64,000 nt of DNA from Oscillospiraceae bacterium (lineage in GTDB: Bacteria; Bacillota; Clostridia; Oscillospirales; Ruminococcaceae). Shown piece by piece: positions 1 to 8,942 of the stretch; the first letter of the stretch is position 1; each line of letters starts with the position of its first letter. Both the position numbers and the translations under genes were made by a program. The stretch is from contig JAETSQ010000001.1 in NCBI GenBank assembly GCA_021769525.1, forward strand, positions 62,001 through 126,000, in the 5' to 3' direction. The notes beneath the pieces are model-generated. The model worked only from the letters and a program-made list of their open reading frames with translations, ran no database searches and was not told where the DNA came from.

Positions 1-1
1 C

Positions 2-439
2 GTCAACGCCAAATCCTCCAGGGGGGCCTCCTCCTCCGGCGCCAGCATCGAGGGACTGGGATTTGCCATCCCGGTGAACACCGTCAAGAACTCGGTGCAG
101 GAGCTGCTGGACTACGGCTATGTCCGGGGCCGCCCGGCCCTGGGTGTCACCCTGCTGAACGTAAGTGACGCCCAGACCGCCTTCCAGTACCGGGTCAGCC
201 GCATGGGAGTCTATGTCCAGAGCGTCACCGAGGGCGGCGCCGCCGAGAAGGCCGGTGTCCAGGTGGGGGACTGCATCATCGCCCTTGGGGACGTGGCTGT
301 CTCCACCCACGCGGATGTAAAGAGCCAGCTCAACAACTACGCCGTGGGGGACGTGGTCCAGCTCCAGGTGATCCGGGACGGCAGGACCCTCACCCTGAAT
401 GTCACCCTGGAAGAGTTTAAGCCCGCTACCGAGAACTGA
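2..439 (+). CDS. HtrA/DegP-type serine protease, C-terminal part (5' end outside window)
   Basis: The frame is open from base 2 and ends at a TGA at 437-439. The first visible residues (NAKSSRGASSSGASIEGLGFAIP) match the stretch after the catalytic GNSGGPL motif of trypsin-like HtrA proteases, ending in the characteristic GLGFAIP. A PDZ domain follows (RGRPALGVTL..., then VQSVTEGGAAEKAGVQVGDCIIALGD) that binds C-termini of substrates or regulates the protease. The catalytic domain and membrane anchor lie upstream of the window. HtrA proteins act outside the cytoplasmic membrane on misfolded proteins. The exact paralogue cannot be told from this fragment. Confidence 0.9.
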   Translation, partial: VNAKSSRGASSSGASIEGLGFAIPVNTVKNSVQELLDYGYVRGRPALGVTLLNVSDAQTAFQYRVSRMGVYVQSVTEGGAAEKAGVQVGDCIIALGDVAVSTHADVKSQLNNYAVGDVVQLQVIRDGRTLTLNVTLEEFKPATEN

Positions 440-640
440 TATGGTTTCGGCCGCCCCCCAGGCCACGGTCTGGGGAGGCGGGACCCCGCCGGGGAGCGGA
501 TCCCAGAGCCCATAGGGAGGAATGAAAAATTCCAATATATTTCTCTACCTGCCGGGTGGACGGAATACCGGCCCGGCAGGCGGGAAAGCCAAACCTGGTC
601 CGGGGCGGTCGCCGTCCGGATTTTTTTGTTGTCCGGGGGG

Positions 641-684
641 AATACAAAGCGGCTCCAAAGAGGAAACCCTCTCCGGAGCCGCTT
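641..684 (-). terminator. Intrinsic terminator after purA
   Basis: A 10-bp perfect stem (AAGCGGCTCC at 647-656 with GGAGCCGCTT at 675-684) lies 16 bases past the purA stop. Read on the minus strand it is followed by a T-rich tail (TTTGTATT). Confidence 0.75.
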
Positions 685-699
685 GCGTATATCCCAAGA

Positions 700-1971
700 T
701 CACCGCTCAATATAGGCGTCCCGGTCCGCCCCCACCGAGACGTACCGGATGGGGCAGCCCACCGCCTTCTCCAGGTACTCCACATAGGCCCGCGCGGCGG
801 CGGGCAGCTCCTGCCACCGGCGGCAGGAACGGATGTCGCACTCCCAGCCGGGGAGGAACTCCAGCACCGGCCGGGCCCGGTCCAGTTTGCCGCCGCCGGG
901 GAAGTCCTTGGTGGGCTTGCCGTCCACCTCGTACCAGGTGCAGACGGGGATCTCCGTCAGGTAGGAGAGGACATCCAGCTTGGTGAGGGCCAGGGCATCC
1001 GCCCCCTGCATCCGCACCCCGTAGCGGCTGGCGGGGACATCGAAGGGCCCCACCCGCCGGGGACGCCCGGTGGCCGCGCCGTATTCCCCGCCGGCTTCCC
1101 GGAGGGCCTCCGCCCGCTCCCCGAACAGTTCGCAGGTGAAGGGCCCCTCCCCCACGCAGGTGGAGTAGGCCTTCATCACCCCCACCACCTGGTCCAGCTT
1201 TTTGCCGGGGATGCCCGCCCCGATGGGGGCGTAGGCCGCCAGGGTGGTGGAGGAGGAGGTAAAGGGGTAGATGCCGTAGTCGATGTCCCGAAGGGCCCCC
1301 AGCTGGGCCTCAAAGAGGATGTCCTTCCCGGCGGCGATGGATTCCTCCAGGAAGAGGCCGGTATCGCAGATGTAGGGGAGCAGCGGCTCCCCGTTTTCCC
1401 GGAGCCAGCGGAGGGTCTCGTCAAAATCTTCCGCAGGGGCCCCGTAGCCCCGCTCCAGCAGGAGGTTCTTCCACTCCAGCAGCCGGGAGAGGTGCCGCTC
1501 CAGCCGCTCCGGTTCCAGCAGGTCCTCCATCCGCAGGGCCTTCTTCATATATTTGTCCCCGTAGATGGGGGCGATGCCCCGGCGGGTGGAGCCGTATTTT
1601 TCCCCGGCCAGCCGGTCCTCCTCCAGGCAGTCCTGGCGGACGTTGGCGGGGAGGCAGATGGCGGCCTTGCCGCTGATGCGCAGGTTTTCCGGGCCGATCT
1701 TTACCCCGCGGGCGGCAAGGCGCTCCATCTCCCCCCGCAGGTGGGCGATGTCGATGACCATGCCGGGGCCCAGGACGTTCACCACCTCCGGGCGGAGGAT
1801 GCCGGAGGGCAGCAGGTTCAGGACAAATTTTTCCCCCTGTACATAGATGGTGTGGCCGGCGTTGTTGCCCCCCTGGTAGCGGGCCACCACCGAATACTTC
1901 CGGGAGAGGAGGTCCACCATCCGGCCCTTCCCCTCGTCTCCCCAGTTGATGCCTACAATAGCGGTCAGCAT
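700..1971 (-). CDS. purA: Adenylosuccinate synthetase
   Basis: This 423-aa enzyme joins IMP and aspartate at the expense of GTP to give adenylosuccinate, the first committed step from IMP to AMP. The N-terminus MLTAIVGINWGDEGKGRMVDLL carries the family GDEGKG phosphate-binding motif, followed by GGNNAGHT. The ATG at 1971 is chosen because TAAGGAGG precedes it at the right distance; longer readings run into pyrG. The length is typical of PurA. It starts 13 bases after the pyrG stop, so the two are probably cotranscribed from the pyrG promoter, coupling CTP and AMP synthesis. A terminator follows the gene. Confidence 0.96.
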   Translation of the reverse strand: MLTAIVGINWGDEGKGRMVDLLSRKYSVVARYQGGNNAGHTIYVQGEKFVLNLLPSGILRPEVVNVLGPGMVIDIAHLRGEMERLAARGVKIGPENLRISGKAAICLPANVRQDCLEEDRLAGEKYGSTRRGIAPIYGDKYMKKALRMEDLLEPERLERHLSRLLEWKNLLLERGYGAPAEDFDETLRWLRENGEPLLPYICDTGLFLEESIAAGKDILFEAQLGALRDIDYGIYPFTSSSTTLAAYAPIGAGIPGKKLDQVVGVMKAYSTCVGEGPFTCELFGERAEALREAGGEYGAATGRPRRVGPFDVPASRYGVRMQGADALALTKLDVLSYLTEIPVCTWYEVDGKPTKDFPGGGKLDRARPVLEFLPGWECDIRSCRRWQELPAAARAYVEYLEKAVGCPIRYVSVGADRDAYIER

Positions 1972-1984
1972 GATCCGTTCCTCC

Positions 1985-3625
1985 TTATTTCGCCCCTGGC
2001 GGGCAGGTAAAAGCAAGCTGATGTTCCAACGCCGTACGGATAAAGGCCCGGAAGATGGGGTGGGCCCGGTTGGGGCGGGACTTGAATTCCGGGTGGTACT
2101 GCACCCCCACAAAGAAGGGGTGGTCCTCCCGCTCGATGGCCTCCACCAGCCGCCCGTCCGGGGACTGGCCGCAGAGGACGAGGCCCCCCTCCCGCTCCAG
2201 GCGGTCCCGGTAGGCGTTGTTCACCTCGTACCGGTGGCGGTGGCGTTCGGCGATCTCCGCCGCGCCGTAGATGTCCCTAAGGCGGGTGCCCTCCCCCAGG
2301 CGGCAGGGGTAGGCCCCCAGGCGCATGGTGCCCCCCTTGGGGATCTCCCCCCGCTGGTCGGGCATCAGGTGGATCACCGGGTCCGGGGTCTCCGGGGAAA
2401 ACTCGCTGGAATCCGCCAGGGACAGCCCCAGGAGGTCCCTGGCCGCCTCGATGACCGCCACCTGCATCCCCAGGCAGATGCCGAAGTAGGGGAGCTTTTC
2501 CTCCCGCGCGTACCGGGCGGCGGCGACCATCCCGGCGATGCCCCGGCTGCCGAAGCCGCCGGGGACGATGACCCCGGAGCATCCCGCCAGGGCCTCCCTG
2601 ATATTCTTCCCGGAAAGTCCGTCCGAATCCACCCAGCGGATCTTTACGGCGGCGTCGTTTTCGTACCCGCCGTGGCGCAGGGCCTCGGCCACGGAGAGAT
2701 AGGCGTCGTGGAGCTCCACATATTTCCCCACCAGGGCGATCTCCACCTGGCGCCGGGGAGCTTCCACCCGCCGGCAGAGGGCGCGCCATTCCTCCAGGTC
2801 CGGCTCTCCGCCGGGGAGGCCCAGCGCCTCACAGGCGATGCGGTCCAGCCCCGCCTCGTGGAGCATCAGGGGGACATCGTAGAGGCTCCCCAGGGTGCGG
2901 TTCTCGATGACGCACTCCGGCCGCACGTCGCAGAAGAGGGCCATCTTTTCCAGCGTCCCCGGCTCCAGGGGCTCGTCGCACCGGGCGATGATGACATCCG
3001 GCATGATGCCCAGGCTCCGCAGCTCCCGCACCGAGTGCTGGGCGGGCTTGGTCTTGTGCTCCCCGGAGCACCGCAGGTAGGGCACCAGCACCACATGGAG
3101 GAAGAGGCAGTTCTGCCGCCCCACCTCCCTGGAGAGCTGCCGGATGGCCTCCAGGAAAGGCTGGCTTTCGATGTCCCCGATGGTGCCGCCGATCTCGGTG
3201 ATGATGACGTCCGGATCGGTGCGCTGGGCCAGGGCGGCCACGAACCGCTTGATCTCCCCGGTGACATGGGGGATCACCTGAACGGTGCTGCCCAGGTACG
3301 CCCCGCTGCGCTCCTTGTTCAGCACGTCCCAGTACACCCGCCCGGAGGTGAGGTTGGAGTAGCGGTTCAGGTCCTCGTCGATGAACCGCTCGTAATGCCC
3401 CAGGTCCAGGTCGGTCTCCGCCCCGTCCTCGGTGACGAAGACCTCCCCGTGCTGGTAGGGGCTCATGGTGCCGGGGTCCACGTTCACATAGGGGTCCAGC
3501 TTCTGGGCCGCCACCCGCAGGCCGCGGGCCTTCAAAAGCCGCCCCAGGGAGGCGGCGCTGATGCCCTTCCCCAGGCCGGAGACCACGCCCCCGGTGACAA
3601 AGATGTACTTTACGGTCTTTTCCAT
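1985..3625 (-). CDS. pyrG: CTP synthase
   Basis: This 546-aa cytosolic enzyme aminates UTP to CTP using glutamine and ATP. The N-terminal synthetase half begins [17 protein letters not shown] and contains [15 protein letters not shown] and [14 protein letters not shown]. The C-terminal class I glutaminase half has the nucleophile in YFGICLGMQ (Cys384) and the His/Glu pair in [11 protein letters not shown]. The ATG at 3625 follows GAAAGGAG. It heads a pyrG-purA transcription unit. The roughly 165-base leader carries a promoter, a short terminator hairpin and a competing upstream segment, which suggests attenuation. Confidence 0.97.
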   Translation of the reverse strand: MEKTVKYIFVTGGVVSGLGKGISAASLGRLLKARGLRVAAQKLDPYVNVDPGTMSPYQHGEVFVTEDGAETDLDLGHYERFIDEDLNRYSNLTSGRVYWDVLNKERSGAYLGSTVQVIPHVTGEIKRFVAALAQRTDPDVIITEIGGTIGDIESQPFLEAIRQLSREVGRQNCLFLHVVLVPYLRCSGEHKTKPAQHSVRELRSLGIMPDVIIARCDEPLEPGTLEKMALFCDVRPECVIENRTLGSLYDVPLMLHEAGLDRIACEALGLPGGEPDLEEWRALCRRVEAPRRQVEIALVGKYVELHDAYLSVAEALRHGGYENDAAVKIRWVDSDGLSGKNIREALAGCSGVIVPGGFGSRGIAGMVAAARYAREEKLPYFGICLGMQVAVIEAARDLLGLSLADSSEFSPETPDPVIHLMPDQRGEIPKGGTMRLGAYPCRLGEGTRLRDIYGAAEIAERHRHRYEVNNAYRDRLEREGGLVLCGQSPDGRLVEAIEREDHPFFVGVQYHPEFKSRPNRAHPIFRAFIRTALEHQLAFTCPPGAK

Positions 3626-3718
3626 TACGCCGCTCCTTTCAAAATGCGGGCCCCCGCCGGCCCTATCCGGGCAGATGTCCCTTGCAGCTTTGCGGGATCT
3701 CCTCCTCCGCCAAAAATG

Positions 3719-3784
3719 AAAAAAGCGTCTTTTACCAAGACGTTCTCCGCCGGCGTGGGGAGAAGGTCCAGAGCAGACGCCTTT
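3719..3784 (-). promoter_or_regulatory. Candidate transcription attenuator in the pyrG leader
   Basis: On the minus strand a hairpin (CGTCTT / AAGACG, + coordinates 3726-3742) is followed directly by C and six T, giving an intrinsic terminator about 95 bases before the pyrG ATG. Near the 5' end of the predicted transcript, AAAGGCGTCT (3775-3784) can pair with AGACGCTTTT, using one G-U pair, and would compete with the terminator. In Bacillus pyrG is controlled by CTP through a leader terminator; whether the mechanism here is the same is inference. Confidence 0.6.
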
Positions 3785-3796
3785 GTCCGACGATTT

Positions 3797-3826
3797 ATTA
3801 TAAAACTGCCGGGGCGAGGGTGTCAA
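3797..3826 (-). promoter_or_regulatory. Sigma-A promoter of pyrG-purA
   Basis: Minus-strand TTGACA (3826-3821) and TATAAT (3802-3797) are both perfect consensus, spaced 18 bases. Transcription would start near 3789, upstream of the attenuator hairpin. Confidence 0.85.
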
Positions 3827-3859
3827 GGGCTTTTTTCCGGGATGTTCACAATTTCTCTA

Positions 3860-3887
3860 TTGTTTTTTCCGCCAAAACGGATATAAT
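3860..3887 (+). promoter_or_regulatory. Sigma-A promoter of trxA
   Basis: TTGTTT (3860-3865), a 16-base spacer and a perfect TATAAT (3882-3887) lie 40 bases before the trxA start codon, divergent from the pyrG promoter. Confidence 0.7.
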
Positions 3888-3927
3888 AAGGAAACAACGT
3901 AAAAGTATACTAAGGAGGTAGCATTTC

Positions 3928-4239
3928 ATGCCCGTAGTACATCTGGACGAAAAAAACTTTGACCGGCTGGTGCTGGAGGAAAAGACCCCCGCGCTGGTGG
4001 ACTTCTGGTCCCCCCGGTGCGGCCCCTGCCGGATGCTGGCCCCCATCCTGGAGCAGGCCGCGGAGGAGACCCCCGACGGCACCCTGGTGGCCAAGGTGAA
4101 CACCGATGAGGAGCAGGAGCTGGCCGCCCGGTACGGCATCATGTATATCCCCACGGTCATCTCCTTCCGGAACGGAGAGGAGCTGCGCCGCTTTACCGGC
4201 CTGACCAACAAGGAGGCCCTGCTGGATCTCTTAAAGTGA
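3928..4239 (+). CDS. trxA: Thioredoxin
   Basis: A 103-aa cytosolic dithiol-disulfide oxidoreductase. The active site is WSPRCGPC with Cys31 and Cys34; the usual WCGPC tryptophan is replaced by Arg, while CGPC is intact. The cis-proline loop is visible as YIPTVISF and the C-terminal GLTNKEALLDLL fits the last helix. The ATG at 3928 follows AAGGAGG, with a good promoter just upstream. No thioredoxin reductase is nearby. The protein is short but full length for the family. Confidence 0.95.
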   Translation: MPVVHLDEKNFDRLVLEEKTPALVDFWSPRCGPCRMLAPILEQAAEETPDGTLVAKVNTDEEQELAARYGIMYIPTVISFRNGEELRRFTGLTNKEALLDLLK

Positions 4240-4342
4240 CCGCAGGGCCCCATGGCCCGGCTGCCAAAACCATCCGCCCCGGCGGCGCATACTTTTCCCT
4301 TCCTGCCGAATACTAATCCCAGTATTCGCGGGGAGGGCTTTT

Positions 4343-4870
4343 TTGTCCCCTCCTCTTTATAAGGTGGTGTGCGGTGTGGTCCTTCTCCTTCTCTTTGCCG
4401 GTCCCCCCCGGTGCCGCCTGGAGGATTCCCTCCGGCGGCTGCCCAGGGAGGAGTTCCGGCTCTGTGTGCCCGGCGGCGGGGAGCCGCTGCCCCCCGGCAG
4501 CACCATCGCGGTCCTCAGCGACCTGCTGGAGAGCCCGCCTGACAGCGTCCCGGAGCTGCCAAAAGGCTGTCCTGCCATCCTCTCCGGGCAGAACGAGGCT
4601 GCCGCCCTCTTCGCCCGCAGGGAGGGGCTGCTGCCGGTGGACTGCGGTCTTTCCATCCGGGACAGCCTCACCCTCTCCAGCGTCACCGAAACCAGCGCCG
4701 TCATCTCCCTCCAGCGCCCGGTGGCCCGCCTGGACGGGAGCCTGGTGGAGCCGGTGGAGTTCCCCCTGACCCTCACCCGGCGGTGGACCCCCTACCACCT
4801 CCTCTGCTGCGGCGGGGCGCTGCTGCTGGCCGGCGGCGCCCCGGCCCTGGAGAGAGCAGACATCTTCTGA
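4343..4870 (+). CDS. Hypothetical secreted or membrane-anchored protein
   Basis: This 175-aa ORF has a hydrophobic N-terminal stretch (VVCGVVLLLLFAGPP) resembling a signal peptide and a second hydrophobic stretch near the C-terminus (YHLLCCGGALLLAGGAP). The middle (about residues 30-145) is hydrophilic and would lie outside the cell. I do not recognise the family. The proposed TTG start at 4343 has GGGAGG just upstream; GTG codons at 4364 and 4367 are alternatives. It follows trxA by about 100 bases, separated by a small GAATAC/GTATTC hairpin. The antisense frame is also open but looks like a GC-rich shadow. Confidence 0.55.
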   Translation: MSPPLYKVVCGVVLLLLFAGPPRCRLEDSLRRLPREEFRLCVPGGGEPLPPGSTIAVLSDLLESPPDSVPELPKGCPAILSGQNEAAALFARREGLLPVDCGLSIRDSLTLSSVTETSAVISLQRPVARLDGSLVEPVEFPLTLTRRWTPYHLLCCGGALLLAGGAPALERADIF

Positions 4871-4986
4871 AAGAGGGCTGATTTGGGGTTTCACCAGCCC
4901 TAACGGGCCGCTTCGCGTCCCTTCGGGCACGTGGGCTACGCCCAACCTCCTTCGGCGAGGGAGGCCCTAACGCAGGAAGCAGAAGC

Positions 4987-5523
4987 CTACAGCGCGGTCC
5001 CCGCTTTCGGGACAGAAAACCGGCGGACATCCACCCCCTCGTGGGTCAGGAGCCACCGCTTTTTCTCGATGCCACCGGCGTAGCCGGTGAGGCTGCCGCC
5101 GCTGCCCACCACCCGGTGGCAGGGGATGATGATGGAGATGGGATTGTGGGCAACGGCGCCTCCCACCGCCTGGCCGGACATGGTGTCCCGCCCCAGGCGG
5201 GCAGCCGCTTTTTTGGCGATCTCCCCGTAGGTGGTCACCTGCCCGTAGGGGATCTCCAGCAGGAGCCGCCAGACCAGACGGCGAAACTCCCCGCCCGCCG
5301 GAGCCAGGGGCAGCTCCAGGGGGTCCGGCTGTCCGCCGGCAAAGTACTGGTCCAGCCACTTTGCCGCCTGGGCGAACACAGGCAGGCCCTCCCCGCCGGA
5401 GGAGCTGTCCGCCCTCCCGCCAAAGTACTTTTGCCCCTCCAGCCACAGGCCGGTGAGTTTTTCGCCATCGCTGGCCAGCGTCAGCTTCCCCACGGGGGAC
5501 CGGTATTCCGTTTGGCAGAACAC
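4987..5523 (-). CDS. ogt: Methylated-DNA--protein-cysteine S-methyltransferase
   Basis: This 178-aa DNA repair protein removes alkyl groups from O6-alkylguanine by transferring them to its own cysteine. The acceptor motif PCHRV is present with Cys135, preceded by the helix-turn-helix segment IPYGQVTTYGEIAKKAA and followed by GYAGGIEKKRWLL. The start is GTG at 5523 with AAAGGAG about ten bases upstream. It lies 31 bases after the last ABC transporter gene, but a TATAAT overlaps that gene's stop (5554-5559), so it may also have its own promoter. There is no fused Ada regulatory domain. Confidence 0.95.
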   Translation of the reverse strand: MFCQTEYRSPVGKLTLASDGEKLTGLWLEGQKYFGGRADSSSGGEGLPVFAQAAKWLDQYFAGGQPDPLELPLAPAGGEFRRLVWRLLLEIPYGQVTTYGEIAKKAAARLGRDTMSGQAVGGAVAHNPISIIIPCHRVVGSGGSLTGYAGGIEKKRWLLTHEGVDVRRFSVPKAGTAL

Positions 5524-5554
5524 GATATACCCTCTCCTTTCTTAGATAAGGGCA

Positions 5555-6256
5555 TTATAGCACAGAGCCGGGGGGAATGCCAGGGGCCTCCAGGCTTTGG
5601 ACCCGGTCGCACAGAAAGTCCGCCGTTTCCCGGTGGTGGGTGATGAAGAGACAGGTCAGACCGCAGGCCCCCCGCAGCTCCCGGAGGATGGACAGGACCT
5701 GGGCCTGGGCGGAAATATCCAGCATGGAGGTGGGCTCGTCCAGGATCAGCACCTCCGGCTCCGGCAGCAGCGCCCGGCAGAGGCTGAGGCGCTGGATCTC
5801 CCCGCCGCTCACCTGGTGGGGATACCGCTCCAAGATCTCCGCCGGGAGCTTGACCCGCTCCAGCCCCGCCCGGATACGCTCCCGGTCCCTGGGCAGGCCG
5901 AAGATGTCCAGGGGCTCCAGCAGGCTTTTCCCCAGCCGCAGCCGGGGGTCAAAGAAGGTCTCCGGCCGCTGGGAGATGAGCTGCACCCGGCGGCGGAAGG
6001 GGAGGAGCCGCCGCCCCCGCAGCCGGGTCACCTCCTCCCCCCGGAAAAAGACCTGTCCGCTGTCCGGCTCCAAAAGCCGCAGGAGGATGCGGGCCAGGGT
6101 GGTCTTGCCGCAGCCGGAGGGCCCCATGAGGCCCAGATATTCCCCCCGGCACAGCCGGAGATTTGCCCCTTCCAGAGCCTTCCGGGGATGGCCCCCCAGG
6201 CGGCCCCGGAAGGTCTTTGTGATGTCCCGGCCCTCCAGGATCACTTCATCCCTCAT
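5555..6256 (-). CDS. ABC transporter ATP-binding protein, NikE/DppF type
   Basis: A 233-aa ATPase subunit of a nickel/peptide-type importer. The Walker A is GPSGCGKTT, the signature is VSGGEIQRLSLCRALL and the Walker B is VLILDEPTSMLD. It lacks the long C-terminal oligopeptide-binding extension, which fits the NikE-like short form. Its ATG at 6256 overlaps the stop of the preceding ATPase gene by 11 bases, so the two are translationally coupled. It is the fifth gene of the riboswitch-controlled operon; substrate (cobalt or nickel) is inferred from that control. Confidence 0.9.
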   Translation of the reverse strand: MRDEVILEGRDITKTFRGRLGGHPRKALEGANLRLCRGEYLGLMGPSGCGKTTLARILLRLLEPDSGQVFFRGEEVTRLRGRRLLPFRRRVQLISQRPETFFDPRLRLGKSLLEPLDIFGLPRDRERIRAGLERVKLPAEILERYPHQVSGGEIQRLSLCRALLPEPEVLILDEPTSMLDISAQAQVLSILRELRGACGLTCLFITHHRETADFLCDRVQSLEAPGIPPGSVL

Positions 6257-7175
6257 ACAAAAAGCACCTCACCATCCGCCCCGGAAAGGGGGAAGAGATA
6301 CCGGGGCGCTCCCGGCGGCAGCGCTCCGCGGCGCGGGGACAGCGGGGGGCAAAGACGCAGCCCTCGCTCCGGTCGCCGGGGCGGGGCGCCGCCCCCGCCA
6401 TGGGCCGGAAGCCGTTTTCCGGCAGGGCGGCCAGAAAGGCCCTGGTGAAGGGATGGCAGGGCTCCTCCAGCACCCCCGGCCCCAGCTCCAGCAGTTGGCC
6501 GGCATACATCACCCCGATGTGTTTGCAAAGGCCCTGGGCCAGGGCCAGGTCGTGGGTGATGACCAGCATCCCCTCCACCCCCCGCTTCGGGAGGGATAGG
6601 AGGGTCTCCCGCACCTGCCCCCGCAGTGTCCGGTCCAGGCCCTTGGTGGGCTCGTCCGCCAGGACCCACCGGGGGGAGCAGGCGGTGCCGATGGCGCAGA
6701 GCACCCGCTGCTGCATCCCGCCGGAAAGCTGATGGGGATAGGCCCGGAGGACCGGGCGGGGATCCTCAAAGCCGAAGTCCCGCAGGAGGCTCTCCGACCG
6801 CTCCGGGACGGCGGACCGGGGGAGGCGGAGGGGGAGCAGGGCTTCCCGGAGATGGGCGGCCACGGTGCGGGCGGGGTTCAGGGACTCGGCGGGATCCTGG
6901 GGGATCAGCCCCAGCCCGGTCCCCAGCCGGCGGCGGCTCTCCCCAGGGGACAGCTCCTCGCCGTCCAGAATGATCTCCCCCTCCACTTGGGCATAGGGGG
7001 GGAGCAGCCCCAGGATGGCAAGGCCCAGCACCGATTTGCCGCAGCCGCTTTCCCCGATGAGGCCGGTGATCTCCCCGGAGGGGAAGAAAGCGCGGACCCC
7101 TTCCACCGCCGGGACATCGCCCCCCGGCAGGGAAAAGGTCACCGAAAGGTCCCTTAGCTCCAGTCCTCTCACCAT
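6246..7175 (-). CDS. ABC transporter ATP-binding protein, NikD/DppD type
   Basis: A 309-aa ATPase subunit. The Walker A is GESGCGKSV, the signature is LSGGMQQRVLCAIG and the Walker B is WVLADEPTKGLD. The C-terminal cysteine-containing segment GCVFAPRCPRAAERC is the oligopeptide/nickel ABC transporter C-terminal motif, which in related proteins can hold an iron-sulfur cluster. The start ATG at 7175 overlaps the permease stop by 7 bases. The open frame continues upstream, but that part is antisense-like translation of the permease region and has no start signal. Confidence 0.9.
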   Translation of the reverse strand: MVRGLELRDLSVTFSLPGGDVPAVEGVRAFFPSGEITGLIGESGCGKSVLGLAILGLLPPYAQVEGEIILDGEELSPGESRRRLGTGLGLIPQDPAESLNPARTVAAHLREALLPLRLPRSAVPERSESLLRDFGFEDPRPVLRAYPHQLSGGMQQRVLCAIGTACSPRWVLADEPTKGLDRTLRGQVRETLLSLPKRGVEGMLVITHDLALAQGLCKHIGVMYAGQLLELGPGVLEEPCHPFTRAFLAALPENGFRPMAGAAPRPGDRSEGCVFAPRCPRAAERCRRERPGISSPFPGRMVRCFLYEG

Positions 7176-8002
7176 TCCCGTGCCTCCCCCGTGCGGACAT
7201 CCAGCCGCTCCCGCAGGGCATCCCCCAGGAGGTTCAGCCCCAGGAGCAGCAGGAAGATGCAGAGCCCCGGCACAAGGATCAGGTGGGGGGCGCTGCGGTA
7301 GTTGAGCCGGGCGTCCCGGATCATGACGCTCCAATCCGGCGTGGGGGGCGAGATGCCCAGCCCCAGGTAGCTGAGGCTGGCGATGGAGAGGACGCACCGT
7401 CCCGCTCTGGTGGCAAAGAGCACCGCCAGGCCGGCCGCCAGCTGGGGGAGGGCGTGTCCCAAGATGAGCCGCAGCGGACCGGCCCCCAGGGAGCGCAGCC
7501 CCTCCATGTAGGCCTCCTCCCGGATGCGCAGCGTCTCGGTGCGGACCACGCGGGAAAAGCCGGCCCAACTGGTGAGGACCAGCGCCAGCAGGAGGTTGCG
7601 GACCCCCGGCCCCAGCGTCCCGGCGATGGCTACCATCAGGCAGGTGCCGGGGAGGCCCTGGAAGATGTTGGAAAGGACGGTGAGGCACCAGTCCACGGGG
7701 CCGCCGAACCACCCCGCCGCCAGCCCCGCCAGTCCCCCCAGGGACATGGAGAGGAGGGTGGCCCCCAGGGCCAGGAGGATGGAGGCCCGGCCGCCCCAAA
7801 GGGCCCGGCTGAGGAGGTCCCGCCCCAGGGCGTCGGTGCCCAGGGGATGGTCCGGCGAGGGGCCCTGAAGGCGGACCTGCATATCTGTGGCGTTGGGGTC
7901 CCAGGGGGCCAGCCAGGGGGCCAGCAGGCTCAGGACCAGGATGGAGCCCAGCAGGACCGCGGCGGCGGCGAGTTGGAGATCGGGCTTTTTCTTCCGGTTC
8001 AT
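7169..8002 (-). CDS. ABC transporter permease, NikC/DppC type
   Basis: A 277-aa inner permease subunit. The N-terminal hydrophobic helix is followed by the family segment HPLGTDALGRDLLSRALWGGR, typical of DppC/NikC proteins. The EAA loop is seen as EAYMEGLRSLGAGPLRLILGHALP. About six membrane helices are expected. The ATG at 8002 overlaps the stop of the preceding permease gene in an ATGA arrangement (4 bases). Confidence 0.92.
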   Translation of the reverse strand: MNRKKKPDLQLAAAAVLLGSILVLSLLAPWLAPWDPNATDMQVRLQGPSPDHPLGTDALGRDLLSRALWGGRASILLALGATLLSMSLGGLAGLAAGWFGGPVDWCLTVLSNIFQGLPGTCLMVAIAGTLGPGVRNLLLALVLTSWAGFSRVVRTETLRIREEAYMEGLRSLGAGPLRLILGHALPQLAAGLAVLFATRAGRCVLSIASLSYLGLGISPPTPDWSVMIRDARLNYRSAPHLILVPGLCIFLLLLGLNLLGDALRERLDVRTGEAREW

Positions 8003-8940
8003 AGATGCTTCCCTCCTAGCCGGACCCTGGGGTCCAGCAGCATACTCACCACATCCACCAGCAGGGTGACTCCTACATAGATAAGGCCGGTGAGCAGCAC
8101 ATACCCCTGCAGGGCGGGATAGTCCCGCCCGCCGATGGCCTCCAGGGCGTAGCTGCCGATCCCCGGCAGGGCAAAGATGGATTCCACGATCACCGAGCCC
8201 CCCAGCATCCCCCCCAGGGAGTTGCCCAGGAGGGCCGCCACCGGGACGGCGGCGTTGGGCAGGGCGTTGCGGACCACCAGGCGCGCGGGGGTGATCCCCC
8301 TGGCGGCGGCCGCGGTGCAGTAGGGCTTCCCCAGCTCCCCAAGGAGGGTGGAGCGGAGGAGGCGGGCCGCGGTGGCCGCGGTGGCGGAGGAAAGGGTCAC
8401 CGCCGGCAGGAGCATATGGCCGGCGCCCCCGGTGCCGCTGGTGGGGAGCCAGCCGAGAGTTTCCGCAAAGAGCAGGATCAGCAGCAGCCCCAGCCAGAAG
8501 GCAGGGAAGGAGAGCTGAAGGCCGGTGAGGGCCTGAATGAGCAGGTCCGGCCACCGGCCCCGCCCGATGACGGCGGCGCAGCCTAAGAAAAGGCCCAGGG
8601 CGCAGGCCAGGGTGATGGACCAGGCGGCCAGCTCCAGGGTGACCGGCAGGCGGCGCAGCAGCTCCTCCGCCACCGGGCGGCGGCTCCGGTAGCTGGTCCC
8701 CAGGTCCCCGGAAAGAGCGCGCCCCACCCAGCGCAGGTACTGCACCGGGTAGGGCGCGTCCAGGCCCAATTGCCTTTCCAGTTCCGCGACCTGTTCCGCG
8801 GTGGGTTCGTACCCTCCCTGGCTGAGAGCCAGTTCCGCCGGGTCCCCTGGGGAGAGGACCCCCAGGGTGAAGGCTGCCAGGGTGATGCCCAGCAGCACCG
8901 GCAGGAGGGAAAGGAGCTTGTGGAGAAGATACCGTCCCAT
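7999..8940 (-). CDS. ABC transporter permease, NikB/DppB type
   Basis: A 313-aa membrane permease subunit. It starts MGRYLLHKLLSLLPVLLGITL and contains the DppB/NikB segment PGDPAEL and a long loop followed by GLDAPYPVQYLRWVGRALSGDLGTSY, diagnostic of this family. The EAA-like motif is AAAARGITPARLVVRNALPNA. The ATG at 8940 lies 2 bases after the stop of the binding-protein gene. It pairs with the downstream NikC-type subunit to form the channel. Confidence 0.93.
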   Translation of the reverse strand: MGRYLLHKLLSLLPVLLGITLAAFTLGVLSPGDPAELALSQGGYEPTAEQVAELERQLGLDAPYPVQYLRWVGRALSGDLGTSYRSRRPVAEELLRRLPVTLELAAWSITLACALGLFLGCAAVIGRGRWPDLLIQALTGLQLSFPAFWLGLLLILLFAETLGWLPTSGTGGAGHMLLPAVTLSSATAATAARLLRSTLLGELGKPYCTAAAARGITPARLVVRNALPNAAVPVAALLGNSLGGMLGGSVIVESIFALPGIGSYALEAIGGRDYPALQGYVLLTGLIYVGVTLLVDVVSMLLDPRVRLGGKHL

Positions 8941-8942
8941 GG

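Noticed and set aside
1946..3886. Long plus-strand open frame opposite pyrG, and similar ones opposite purA (556-2010), the kinase (21473-24253), the transporter cluster (52523-54892) and the amidase (43690-46959)
   Set aside because: These are antisense to well-supported genes, consist of His/Gly/Pro/Val/Leu-rich low-complexity sequence, and have no ribosome binding sites or family motifs. They follow from the strong third-position GC bias.
4871..4986. GC-rich region with several short dyads between the hypothetical gene and ogt
   Set aside because: It is only about 115 bases; the dyads are short and have no T-run or repeat partner elsewhere that I could find, so no element is called.
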